From: Spirosoma sp. 48-14
GTDB lineage: Bacteria; Bacteroidota; Bacteroidia; Cytophagales; Spirosomataceae
Reading direction: 5' to 3'
DNA length: 64,000 nucleotides
NCBI RefSeq assembly: GCF_001898575.1
Contig: NZ_MKUD01000058.1
Coordinates: 248,001-312,000, forward strand
This document shows positions 18,219 to 26,673 of the stretch, one piece after another. The stretch's first letter is position 1. The number at the start of each line of letters is the position of its first letter. Under the pieces are notes generated by a model. That model was not told where the DNA came from. It searched no databases and was given only the letters and a program-made list of their open reading frames with translations. The translations under genes were made by a program, and so were the position numbers.

Positions 18219-19562
18219 ATGTTCAAGAAAATTCTTATCGCCAACCGGGGGGAAATCGCTCTGCGAATCATCCGTACCTGCCGCGAAATGGGCATTAAAA
18301 CGGTGGCCGTTTTTTCAACGGCCGACCGCGATAGCTTGCATGTACGTTTTGCTGACGAGGCTGTTTGCATTGGCCCGCCGGTGAGCAAGCAATCGTATCT
18401 TAGTATTCCTAATATTATTTCGGCGGCCGAAGTAACCGGGGCCGATGCCATCCATCCGGGCTACGGCTTTTTGTCGGAAAATGCCGAATTCTCGCAAATC
18501 TGCGCCGATTACGGCATTAAATTCATCGGTGCTACTGCCGACCAGATCAACAGCATGGGCGACAAAGCGACTGCTAAAGCGACCATGAAACTGGCTGGTG
18601 TTCCAGTCATTCCAGGCTCCGAAGGGCTGCTTGAATCCATTGAGCAGGGCAAAAAACTGTCAGCCGAAATGGGCTATCCGGTCATTATTAAGGCAACGGC
18701 TGGTGGTGGAGGTCGTGGTATGCGGATTATCCGGGCCGAAAATGAGTTTGAAAAAGCCTGGAACGATGCCCGTACCGAAGCAGGTGCCGCGTTTGGCAAC
18801 GACGGGCTGTATCTGGAAAAATACGTTGAAGAGCCCCGTCACATCGAAATTCAGATTGTGGGTGATCAATACGGTAAAGTATGCCACTTATCCGAACGGG
18901 ATTGCTCTATTCAGCGTCGCCACCAGAAGTTGGTTGAAGAAACCCCCTCTCCTATCGTTTCGGACGAACTCAGGCAACAAATGGGCGAAGCGGCTATTAA
19001 GGGCGCGCAGGCCATTGGTTACGAAGGAGCCGGAACCATTGAGTTTCTGGTTGATAAACACGGGAAGTTTTATTTCATGGAAATGAATACCCGTATTCAG
19101 GTCGAGCACCCGATTACGGAAGAAGTAACCGACTTCGACCTGATCAAAGAGCAGATCAAAGTAGCTGCCGGAACCGAAATTTCGGGGCGAAACTATACGC
19201 CGAAGCTCTACGCTATGGAATGCCGCATTAATGCGGAAGACCCTGCCAACGGTTTCCGTCCTTCGCCCGGTAAAATTACCAATCTGCATTTCCCTGGTGG
19301 TCACGGCGTTCGGATCGACAGCCACGTATACAGCGGCTATACCATCCCCCCAAACTACGACTCGATGATTGCCAAACTGATTGTTTCGGGTCAGTCGCGG
19401 GAGGAAGTGATTACCCGTATGAAACGGGCTTTGCAGGAGTTTGTCATCGAAGGAATCAAAACCACGATTCCATTCCATATCAGGCTGATGGACGATCCAG
19501 GTTTCCGGTCCGGGAAATTCACGACCGCTTTCCTCGATACGTTTGACTTCAGTAAGCTGTGA
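18219..19562 (+). CDS. accC: Acetyl-CoA carboxylase biotin carboxylase subunit
   Basis: ATP-dependent carboxylation of biotin on AccB. The 447-residue protein begins MFKKILIANRGEIALRIIR, so ATG 18219 is the start; the 22 codons open upstream encode the repeat region and should not be translated. ATP-grasp features are clear: KATAGGGGRGMRI, ERDCSIQRRHQKLVEETPSP, FYFMEMNTRIQVEHPITEEV, and the C-terminal CRINAEDPANGFRPSPGKI. Length is standard for AccC. Confidence 0.97.
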   Translation: MFKKILIANRGEIALRIIRTCREMGIKTVAVFSTADRDSLHVRFADEAVCIGPPVSKQSYLSIPNIISAAEVTGADAIHPGYGFLSENAEFSQICADYGIKFIGATADQINSMGDKATAKATMKLAGVPVIPGSEGLLESIEQGKKLSAEMGYPVIIKATAGGGGRGMRIIRAENEFEKAWNDARTEAGAAFGNDGLYLEKYVEEPRHIEIQIVGDQYGKVCHLSERDCSIQRRHQKLVEETPSPIVSDELRQQMGEAAIKGAQAIGYEGAGTIEFLVDKHGKFYFMEMNTRIQVEHPITEEVTDFDLIKEQIKVAAGTEISGRNYTPKLYAMECRINAEDPANGFRPSPGKITNLHFPGGHGVRIDSHVYSGYTIPPNYDSMIAKLIVSGQSREEVITRMKRALQEFVIEGIKTTIPFHIRLMDDPGFRSGKFTTAFLDTFDFSKL

Positions 19563-19627
19563 TGTAACACAAGTGGAAACCCGTCAGTACAAGTGGCTGA
19601 TGCGTGGGGGCAAATCCATATTACATT

Positions 19628-19673
19628 AAAAAACCGAGGTGTCTTGCTTTAGTGCAAGACACCTCGGTTTTTT
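19628..19673 (+). terminator. Strong hairpin terminator after accC, inside the symporter leader
   Basis: A perfect 20-bp stem (AAAAAACCGAGGTGTCTTGC and its complement) with loop TTTAGT ends in T6. It is the expected terminator of the accB-accC block. It also ends only 17 bases before the symporter start codon at 19691, leaving no room for a promoter in between. Confidence 0.88.
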
Positions 19674-19690
19674 ATTACCCACTGTATTAC

Positions 19691-21328
19691 ATGAATCACC
19701 TCGCTACGGCCGATTACATTGTTTTTCTAGTTTATTTCATAGTTGTTGTCGGATACGGCTACTGGGTATACCAGCGAAAGCGGTCGGCCCAAATGAACAC
19801 CACTGATTTCTTTCTGGCCGAGGGGTCGTTAACCTGGTGGGCTATCGGTGCATCGCTGATTGCCTCAAATATTTCGGCCGAGCATTTCATTGGCATGGCT
19901 GGTTCGGGTTTCGCTATGGGCTTAGCCATTTCTTCTTATGAGTGGTTTGCCGCAGCCGTATTGATCATTGTCGCCGTCTTTTTCATTCCCATCTATCTGC
20001 GCAATCATATTTATACTATGCCGCAGTTTCTGGCGCAACGGTACAGCGACACTGTAAGTACTATTCTGGCCATATTCTGGCTGGTAGTCTACGTGCTGGT
20101 TAACCTCACCTCAATACTGTATCTGGGTGCCATCGCGATTGAATCGCTGGTGGGTATTTCCTTCACGACCTGTACCATCGGGTTAGCGATTTTCGCCATT
20201 TTTATCACTCTGGGCGGCATGAAAGTAATTGGCTATACCGATGTTATTCAGGTGATTGTCCTGATTTTCGGTGGTTTAGTCATCACATATCTAGCCCTGG
20301 AATTAGTAGGAAAAGAAACCGGAATGAGCTCGATCTGGGGGAGTTTAGTATCGCTTCGGCAACAGGCCGACACCCATTTCCATATGTTTCTTCCCAAAGG
20401 TCACCCTTATTACGATGCACTACCCGGTATGGCCTTAGTGACGGGCGGTATGTGGCTGAACAATCTATATTACTGGGGATGTAATCAATACATCGTTCAG
20501 CGTGCCTTGGGTGCCGATCTGAAAACGGCCCGTAGCGGTATTCTGTTTGCCGCTTTACTGAAGCTGATGATTCCGCTCATTGTAGTCATACCAGGCATTG
20601 CCGCTTTCGTCCTTTTTCAGACAGGCTCTTTTCGCGAAGCCATGACCGATGCATCGGGCGTCGTAAAACCCGATCATGCGTACCCTGTGCTCATGAATTT
20701 ATTACCAATCGGGATGAAAGGGCTAGCGTTTGCTGCGTTGACAGCCGCTATAGTGGCCTCACTAGCGGGCAAATGCAATTCCATTTCAACCATTTTTACG
20801 CTGGATCTTTACAAAAAATACGTCGATAAGAACGCGTCGGAACAAAAGCTGGTCAATGTAGGGCGCTGGGCGGTTATTGTGTCGTTTATTATTGCCATTG
20901 CACTGGCCCCTATGCTTCGTTCACTCGATCAGGTGTATCAGTACATCCAGGAATATACCAACTTCATCACACCAGGCATCTTCGCCATTTTCCTGCTGGG
21001 TTTTTTCTGGAAACGCGCTACCAACCGGGCGGCTTTGACGGTCGCAATCCTGACATTGCCCTTCTCAACACTGCTTAAATTCTGGCCCGATGTCATGAAT
21101 CTGTTCGGAGTTGAAGCTGAATCCATACCGTTTTTGCACCGCACTACCTGGGTTTTTTGCATCGATGTCGTGCTAATGGTACTTGTATCGCTTACTGATC
21201 CGGCCAGCCACCGAACTGGTGATGAAATCATTGTTGATCGGAGTATGTTCCGGGTAACGCCTTCATTTGTGATTGGCTCCGTGGGAATTTTTAGTATTTT
21301 GGCTGTATTGTATACGGTCTTCTGGTAG
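19691..21328 (+). CDS. Sodium/solute symporter (SSS family), probably for a polyol or sugar
   Basis: An inner-membrane transporter of 545 residues that would use the sodium gradient. It starts MNHLATADYIVFLVYFIVVVGYGYW; the in-frame codons upstream run through a terminator hairpin and are not likely translated. The SLC5-like marks are DFFLAEGSLTWWAIGASLIASNISAEHFIGM, the IYLRNHIYTMPQFLAQRY loop and LTAAIVASLAGKCNSISTIFTLD. The 6-base gap to the next gene and the inositol oxygenase further on suggest import of myo-inositol, which is an inference from context. Confidence 0.92.
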   Translation: MNHLATADYIVFLVYFIVVVGYGYWVYQRKRSAQMNTTDFFLAEGSLTWWAIGASLIASNISAEHFIGMAGSGFAMGLAISSYEWFAAAVLIIVAVFFIPIYLRNHIYTMPQFLAQRYSDTVSTILAIFWLVVYVLVNLTSILYLGAIAIESLVGISFTTCTIGLAIFAIFITLGGMKVIGYTDVIQVIVLIFGGLVITYLALELVGKETGMSSIWGSLVSLRQQADTHFHMFLPKGHPYYDALPGMALVTGGMWLNNLYYWGCNQYIVQRALGADLKTARSGILFAALLKLMIPLIVVIPGIAAFVLFQTGSFREAMTDASGVVKPDHAYPVLMNLLPIGMKGLAFAALTAAIVASLAGKCNSISTIFTLDLYKKYVDKNASEQKLVNVGRWAVIVSFIIAIALAPMLRSLDQVYQYIQEYTNFITPGIFAIFLLGFFWKRATNRAALTVAILTLPFSTLLKFWPDVMNLFGVEAESIPFLHRTTWVFCIDVVLMVLVSLTDPASHRTGDEIIVDRSMFRVTPSFVIGSVGIFSILAVLYTVFW

Positions 21329-21334
21329 AGATAC

Positions 21335-22423
21335 ATGCTAAAATTTCTGATAATGGGGCTTCTACTGGTATCGACAGTGACCAGGGCGCAGTTGCGTGAG
21401 CGACTCGACTCACTAATACAGGCTACCACACAGTCGGGACAGCCTGGGGCAGCCCTATTAGTCGAAATCAACGGGAAAGTCATTTATCAGTCGGGAAAAG
21501 GCCTCGCCAATGTAGCCACTAAAACGTCGATTACGTCCGAAACGAACTTTCGAATGGCATCAGTTTCCAAGCAGTTTACCGCTATGGGGATTCTGTTGCT
21601 GGAGAAAGACGGTAAGCTCTCTCTGGATGACCCAATCATTCGTTTTTTCCCGGAGTTCAATGGACAAGTTGGCCGAAAAGTACAGATACGAAATCTATTG
21701 ACTCACTCATCGGGTCTACTGGATTACGAATCTGTCATGAACCCCAATCAGCATGAGCAGCTTCTGGATACCGATGTGCTTACGCTTCTGAAAGATCGCG
21801 ATTCACTGTATTTCGAGCCGGGCAGTACGTTTCGTTACAGCAACTCGGGTTATTGCCTGCTCGCGCTGATTATCGAACGGGTATCCGGGCAACCATTTTC
21901 TGCTTTCATCCGGGAACGGATTTTTAAACCCCTTCGTATGACGCAGTCGGTCATTTATGAAGCCGCAAAACCAATTCACAACCGGGCTATGGGTTACCGT
22001 AAACAAAGAGGGGGTTATGTTTTTTCGGATCAGAGCGTAACCAGCGCTACGAAAGGCGATGGTGGCGTGTATACGTCATTAACCGATTACAAGAAATGGA
22101 TTGATGCCTTACACAACCATACGCTCATTGACCTTAAGGCCGCGCTGGCCCGAACCGGGCAGGCCGTTCGGGCGAATCCGGGTAGCTATTATGGTGCAGG
22201 CTGGTTCTTCCGACAGCCTTCCAATCCCGTTCTTTTCCATTCGGGCAGCACGTGCGGCTTCAACAATTTTGTTGTGGCGATTCCGGAGAAAAACGTTTTA
22301 ATGGCCTACTTTTCCAACAAGGCGGATAATAAAACCAACGCGGCTACCGTACTAAAGATTCTGGCTAGTACATACCCCAACGAATTAGCCGATATACTGA
22401 CGCTGGATGAGCTAACCCAATAA
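21335..22423 (+). CDS. Beta-lactamase-family serine hydrolase, exported
   Basis: The 362-residue protein has a signal peptide (about 1-19, STVTRA). It has the class C beta-lactamase/DD-peptidase motifs: SxxK in ASVSKQFTAMG, YxN in FRYSNSGYCLL and a late FHSGSTCGFNN. It would act on peptides or esters in the periplasm; the family is broad and the substrate is not inferable. It lies 6 bases after the symporter gene, so they are probably co-transcribed. Confidence 0.9.
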   Translation: MLKFLIMGLLLVSTVTRAQLRERLDSLIQATTQSGQPGAALLVEINGKVIYQSGKGLANVATKTSITSETNFRMASVSKQFTAMGILLLEKDGKLSLDDPIIRFFPEFNGQVGRKVQIRNLLTHSSGLLDYESVMNPNQHEQLLDTDVLTLLKDRDSLYFEPGSTFRYSNSGYCLLALIIERVSGQPFSAFIRERIFKPLRMTQSVIYEAAKPIHNRAMGYRKQRGGYVFSDQSVTSATKGDGGVYTSLTDYKKWIDALHNHTLIDLKAALARTGQAVRANPGSYYGAGWFFRQPSNPVLFHSGSTCGFNNFVVAIPEKNVLMAYFSNKADNKTNAATVLKILASTYPNELADILTLDELTQ

Positions 22424-22507
22424 TAGGTTCTGGCTCAACCTTTGCTCTATCTTATTGGTTTACAGGAATAAATTTTCGAGATTTGTTAGTTAAATTTTTT
22501 ATCGATC

Positions 22508-23362
22508 ATGATTAGCGAAACAGCCCCACTTGCCAGCCTTGATGTATGGGAAGACGACGTACTGAGTCGTTACCCCCAACCCGAGCACAAATCGAAAGAT
22601 GATTATCGCAACTACGACACGCCCGAGCGTGATACAGTTCGGGAGTTCTATCGACTGAATCATACCTACCAGACGTATGATTTTGTGCTGGAAAAAGAGC
22701 GGGAGTTTCTGAAATTCGATAAGAAAGAATTACCTGTTTGGGGCGTTGCGGAGTTTTTGAATACACTGGTCGATGATTCGGACCCCGATACCGACCTGGA
22801 CCAGCTTCAGCACCTGCTACAAACCTCCGAAGCCATTCGTGCCGATGGTCATCCCGATTGGTTCGTTCTGACGGGCTTCCTGCACGATATGGGTAAGGTA
22901 CTGTGCCTCTTTGGCGAACCCCAATGGGCGGTTGTAGGCGATACGTTCCCGGTTGGTTGTAAGCATTCGGATAAAATTGTTTATCCAGAGTTCTTCGCCA
23001 ACAATCCCGACAGCCAGGACGAGCGTTACAATACGAAGTATGGTGTTTACGAGCCGAATTGTGGCCTTCGCAACGTGCATATGTCATGGGGGCATGACGA
23101 GTATCTCTACCAAATGATGAAAAACTACATGCCCGAACCGGCGCTGTACATGATGCGGTATCACTCGTTCTACTCACAACACCGCGAAGAATCGTACAAC
23201 CACCTGATGGACGAGCATGACCACGAGATGTTCAAATGGGTTCGGAAGTTCAATCCATACGATCTGTATTCCAAAAGCCCCAAGCCACCCGTTGTAAGCG
23301 AACTGAAGCCTTACTACGAAGACCTGATTGCGAAGTATTTGCCATCGACGTTGAAGTTGTAA
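22508..23362 (+). CDS. Myo-inositol oxygenase
   Basis: A di-iron oxygenase that opens myo-inositol to D-glucuronate. The 284-residue protein keeps all six metal ligands of mouse MIOX by alignment from memory: His102, His126 and Asp127 (GFLHDMGK), His196 (MSWGHDEYLYQMMK), His219 (RYHSFY) and Asp252 (KFNPYDLYSK). The long shared block GEPQWAVVGDTFPVGC is also present. MIOX is mainly eukaryotic but occurs in some Bacteroidota. It lies 84 bases after the serine hydrolase and downstream of the symporter. No uronate isomerase or reductase is in view. Confidence 0.95.
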   Translation: MISETAPLASLDVWEDDVLSRYPQPEHKSKDDYRNYDTPERDTVREFYRLNHTYQTYDFVLEKEREFLKFDKKELPVWGVAEFLNTLVDDSDPDTDLDQLQHLLQTSEAIRADGHPDWFVLTGFLHDMGKVLCLFGEPQWAVVGDTFPVGCKHSDKIVYPEFFANNPDSQDERYNTKYGVYEPNCGLRNVHMSWGHDEYLYQMMKNYMPEPALYMMRYHSFYSQHREESYNHLMDEHDHEMFKWVRKFNPYDLYSKSPKPPVVSELKPYYEDLIAKYLPSTLKL

Positions 23363-23434
23363 TAAGCGCCATTTAATAAAAACGCGCCTACTATCTAATA
23401 ATAATAAATCATATACATTCACAAGAACACATCT

Positions 23435-23468
23435 ATAGCTAGATTTAGTAAACACTAAATCTAGCTAT
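23435..23468. repeat. 15-bp perfect hairpin abutting the EcsC-like start codon
   Basis: ATAGCTAGATTTAGT, loop AAAC, and ACTAAATCTAGCTAT. The right arm ends one base before the ATG at 23470, so the fold would cover the ribosome entry site. No T-run follows it. Confidence 0.75.
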
Positions 23469-23469
23469 C

Positions 23470-24006
23470 ATGAACTTACAAACTGTTCGCACCGCATTTG
23501 ACCAAATTAGTGATGCTAAGCAATTCTTTGAGCATTTCTATGATAAATTAGATGATTTAAATATTAGAGAGAAAGTCGACAAAGATGGGATTGATTCTTT
23601 TATAAATGAATGTGCTATTGTAGCTGGAGCAGTTGGAGGTGCCACAGGACTTGGCGGTATTGTGACAACAGTTGTTGGTATTCCAGTTGAAATTACTAAT
23701 AATGTTTTTCAGCAATTCAGAGTAACATTAGCTGTAATATACCATAAGACAGGCCAATATAAACCAAGCTTCCCAGAATTCATGAAAATAGTAGGCATGT
23801 CTATCGGGGTAGAAGTTGGCGCTACGGTCACCAAAGCTGTGCTTGTTGCTATTGCGAATTCATTACTAACTCGAATGGCAGCTAAAACGGCTCTGAGAGC
23901 GATCCCTATACTAGGAGCCGCCGTTGGCGCAACAACTAACTACTTATTTATTCTTGGTATTGGCAAATCGCTTAAAGGTCTTAATCTCGGTAATTCCCTA
24001 AATTAA
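23470..24006 (+). CDS. EcsC-like small membrane-associated protein
   Basis: A 178-residue protein opening the AT-rich island. After a charged helical part (1-45) come glycine-rich hydrophobic segments: AGAVGGATGLGGIVTTVVGIPVEI (about 52-75), a QQFRVTLAVIYHKTGQY stretch, and a C-terminal IPILGAAVGATTNYLFILGIGKSL (about 145-168). This order resembles the C-terminal half of EcsC-family proteins and suggests membrane association. I could not confirm the family by search. Four genes in a row on this strand suggest a shared unit with the GNAT-like proteins. The role is unknown. Confidence 0.65.
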   Translation: MNLQTVRTAFDQISDAKQFFEHFYDKLDDLNIREKVDKDGIDSFINECAIVAGAVGGATGLGGIVTTVVGIPVEITNNVFQQFRVTLAVIYHKTGQYKPSFPEFMKIVGMSIGVEVGATVTKAVLVAIANSLLTRMAAKTALRAIPILGAAVGATTNYLFILGIGKSLKGLNLGNSLN

Positions 24007-24018
24007 ACTTTACAATAT

Positions 24019-24077
24019 ATCATCATTTCCAATACTCTTTTAAGGCAAAATCTTAAAAGAGTATTGGAAATGATGAT
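24019..24077. repeat. 26-bp perfect hairpin covering the start of the first GNAT-like gene
   Basis: Positions 24019-24044 are the exact reverse complement of 24052-24077, with a 7-base loop GCAAAAT. The right arm includes the ATG codons at 24070 and 24073. It starts 13 bases after the EcsC-like stop codon. There is no T-run, so translation control or processing is as likely as termination. Confidence 0.85.
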
Positions 24078-25488
24078 TAAATTTTCCTTTATGCAAATAA
24101 TATATACGTTTCCTGATATAGCGCTAAAAGATTATCAATTAATATTTTTACCAGGACCGAATAACCCCTTATCACCTTATAAAAAATTTAGCCAGACATT
24201 AGAAAAGCAGAAAAGTCCATTAAAGAAGAAATCGCTGAGAGTATTAAATAAGATCAAATTAACTCCAGATCAATTAAATAAAGCCATTATTGAATTTATA
24301 GATTTATACTCTTCAATTTTTACAGACCCTGATGAACGAGAAGATACGCAGGGAATGATCAATAGAGTAACGGGCTTAGAAAAAGTAACGGGCCAAACCA
24401 TCTTTTTTATTTGTGTAAAACAAACAACACGAGAAGTCATAGGCGGTTTAATATTCGAACTTCATCAAAATAGTGTTTGCTTATTACTAACTTATATTTT
24501 TACAAAGCCTTCTGAGCGTAGCCGAGGGCTAGGGCAAGCACTTATAAAAACTGTAGTGCCATTCATGATCAGCAATCTTATTAATAATAAAATAAGAGCT
24601 GTTTTATTAGAAACTGAAAATCCAAATTTCACACCAAGAAGTAACAAATCTGAGATTACCGCTAACGAAGACTTAACCCTTTCAAAGAGATTAGACTTTT
24701 TTCGCAAAGTTGGTGCAAAACTTCTTGATATATCCTACACGCAACCCAAGCTATCAATTGAGCCCAAAGACTTTGCCAATCGTGTATACCATTTGTATTT
24801 TCTAATTCTACCAGATGCTATAGAAGACCATGAATCCATAGCAGACAAAGAAATAATACTCCACTTTTTGCTGAATTTCTATAACATTCTTGAATACAGT
24901 GGCCAGCCTGCATCAACAAGAGAGAATCTTACTTCTAACTACAACAATCAGCAAATTAATTACCCAATAAGAGATATTGACCTCTATCGAACTTATATTC
25001 AGATTGAGCTACTTAGTTTATTATACAAGTGCAATAATACTAGGGATTCTCCAGATAAAATTATATATATCAACGAATTGATTATTAATTTAAAAAACCA
25101 GTTCCAGTTTATAGCCAGTGAAGTAAGGAAAGTAAAGGAATATACATCGCAAATGGCTCTAAAAAATTACTCTGAAGACTTTGTCAAAGAGTTAACTCAT
25201 CTGTTAATTGAAAAAGTTACAGGCCTTAATGATAATCCCGTAATTACGGATTCTAGCATTAAGAATGAATATCAAAAATATGTTATTAATAATTTGTCTT
25301 ACGAAAATTATGGAAAACTGTATCTATTTTACGGAACTGAAAAAAATAGTAATTTACCCGAAAATAAAATTAAGACATTTTATTCATTGACATATATTGA
25401 AAAGAAACTTATTGAGCTCCAAAAAACATGCAGCTCTATTCATTCAATTCCTACAAGCTATAAAGCATTAATAAGTGATATCCCTTAA
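24070..25488 (+). CDS. GNAT-like acetyltransferase with long C-terminal helical extension
   Basis: A 472-residue protein (numbers below count from TTG 24064; ATG at 24070, 24073 and 24091 are alternatives). A GNAT-type core covers about 75-250: DPDERED at 88-94, strand VIGGLIFEL, and LLLTYIF followed by the acetyl-CoA loop ERSRGLG, which fits R-x-x-G-x-G at 152-157. FFRKVGAK lies at 212-219, followed by VYHLYFLILP. Residues 250-474 are mostly charged helices without a motif I know. The gene is visibly AT-rich compared with the flanks. The same domain recurs in the next two genes. Substrate unknown. Confidence 0.7.
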   Translation: MMIKFSFMQIIYTFPDIALKDYQLIFLPGPNNPLSPYKKFSQTLEKQKSPLKKKSLRVLNKIKLTPDQLNKAIIEFIDLYSSIFTDPDEREDTQGMINRVTGLEKVTGQTIFFICVKQTTREVIGGLIFELHQNSVCLLLTYIFTKPSERSRGLGQALIKTVVPFMISNLINNKIRAVLLETENPNFTPRSNKSEITANEDLTLSKRLDFFRKVGAKLLDISYTQPKLSIEPKDFANRVYHLYFLILPDAIEDHESIADKEIILHFLLNFYNILEYSGQPASTRENLTSNYNNQQINYPIRDIDLYRTYIQIELLSLLYKCNNTRDSPDKIIYINELIINLKNQFQFIASEVRKVKEYTSQMALKNYSEDFVKELTHLLIEKVTGLNDNPVITDSSIKNEYQKYVINNLSYENYGKLYLFYGTEKNSNLPENKIKTFYSLTYIEKKLIELQKTCSSIHSIPTSYKALISDIP

Positions 25489-25623
25489 GTAGTCAATAGA
25501 ATAATACAAGTAAAAGCAATAGTGTACATACCATAAACGTATGTACAAATTATTATGAATTTGCCATTAAATAATTCGCATTATATTTCATTTAAAATCT
25601 TTTCGATAGCCAAAGCCCGGAGT

Positions 25624-25631
25624 TAACTTTG
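25624..25631 (+). promoter_or_regulatory. -7 element of the second GNAT-like gene
   Basis: TAACTTTG matches TAnnTTTG and lies about 28 bases before the GTG start at 25660. A weak TTTTC box lies roughly 20 bases upstream. This would let the second GNAT-like gene be expressed apart from the first. Confidence 0.5.
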
Positions 25632-25659
25632 ATGCGTTAATCAACGAACAGTCTTTATC

Positions 25660-26592
25660 GTGAATCAATACGCCGATCATTCCTACGAAATCATCTGGAT
25701 CACAAAACCTGAGCATTTGCAAACGCATGCAGACTTGATTGAGTCCTTTTTTACTTTATACGAGCACCCCTCAAACTTTCCAGACCCAGACGAACGGGAA
25801 GATCCCCAATTTATAAAAGAACGTATTGCCGAAGACTCCAACGACCCCCATACTCACTTAATGGCTTATGTGCTGACTGGACCCGACGGCGATAAAAAAT
25901 TTGTGGCAGGCTGTATTGTCGAGTTTTATCCTGATAGCGCCTGTGGACTAGTCACTTATTTATTCGTCGATCAGAATTTCAGGGGTGTAGCCATTGGTTC
26001 CGACCATAAAAAAGTAGCCGAATCGATTATACAGAGCGAACAAGGACTACCCGGACTCGTAAAATACTTTGCCCGTGAATATGGCAAATCCGTCAACGCT
26101 GTTCTTTTTGAATCCAACAACCCGTTTGACACCCTTCCAGAAAACGATTCAATGCCCCCAGCCAAACGCCTAAAATTTTTTAGCCGTATGGGAGCAAAGC
26201 GAATTAACTTCAATTACATCCAGCCGCCCCTCGGCGATGATAAAGGCATTGTAACCAATCTATATTTGCTGTGTTTTCCCTGGCTAACTGGTCTAAGTGA
26301 TTCTATCCCCATTGCAACAGTGATTAGCTTTGTGATGGAGTTGGCTAAAAGCCTTGACCGGAATAAAGAAGCTGATTCACTAACCCGGTATGGCAACGAA
26401 AATTACCTGCATGATTTTGAAGCCGTAAAGCAATTAAACGAATCAGCGCAAATCGGAATCGTCAAGCCAATATTGATTGGTTTAACAGCGGAAGGGCGCA
26501 ATATCATCAATGAAATGTATAACGATCTTACCAATCAATATACAACTAATCAATCTGTTGCATTAACACCCATCCCAGGAATCAACGTTTAA
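25660..26592 (+). CDS. GNAT-like acetyltransferase, paralogue of its neighbours
   Basis: A 310-residue protein starting with GTG. Residues 9-20 (YEIIWITKPEHL), 41-50 (PDPDEREDPQ), 81-101 (strand pair ending LVTYLF), 106-113 (NFRGVAIG) and 173-180 (FFSRMGAK) align with the first GNAT-like protein and with the N-terminus of the giant protein. The acetyl-CoA loop reads N-x-x-G-x-A instead of Q/R-x-x-G-x-G/A, so activity is plausible but not certain. The C-terminal part (210-310) is helical. Base use is closer to the chromosomal average than that of the two AT-rich neighbours. Function unknown. Confidence 0.72.
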   Translation: MNQYADHSYEIIWITKPEHLQTHADLIESFFTLYEHPSNFPDPDEREDPQFIKERIAEDSNDPHTHLMAYVLTGPDGDKKFVAGCIVEFYPDSACGLVTYLFVDQNFRGVAIGSDHKKVAESIIQSEQGLPGLVKYFAREYGKSVNAVLFESNNPFDTLPENDSMPPAKRLKFFSRMGAKRINFNYIQPPLGDDKGIVTNLYLLCFPWLTGLSDSIPIATVISFVMELAKSLDRNKEADSLTRYGNENYLHDFEAVKQLNESAQIGIVKPILIGLTAEGRNIINEMYNDLTNQYTTNQSVALTPIPGINV

Positions 26593-26673
26593 TCAATTCG
26601 GCAACTTATTATTGCATTTCCTCTAAGCATTGATTAAGATTATAGGTATCTATCTAAACCTTCTTCTTAATCA

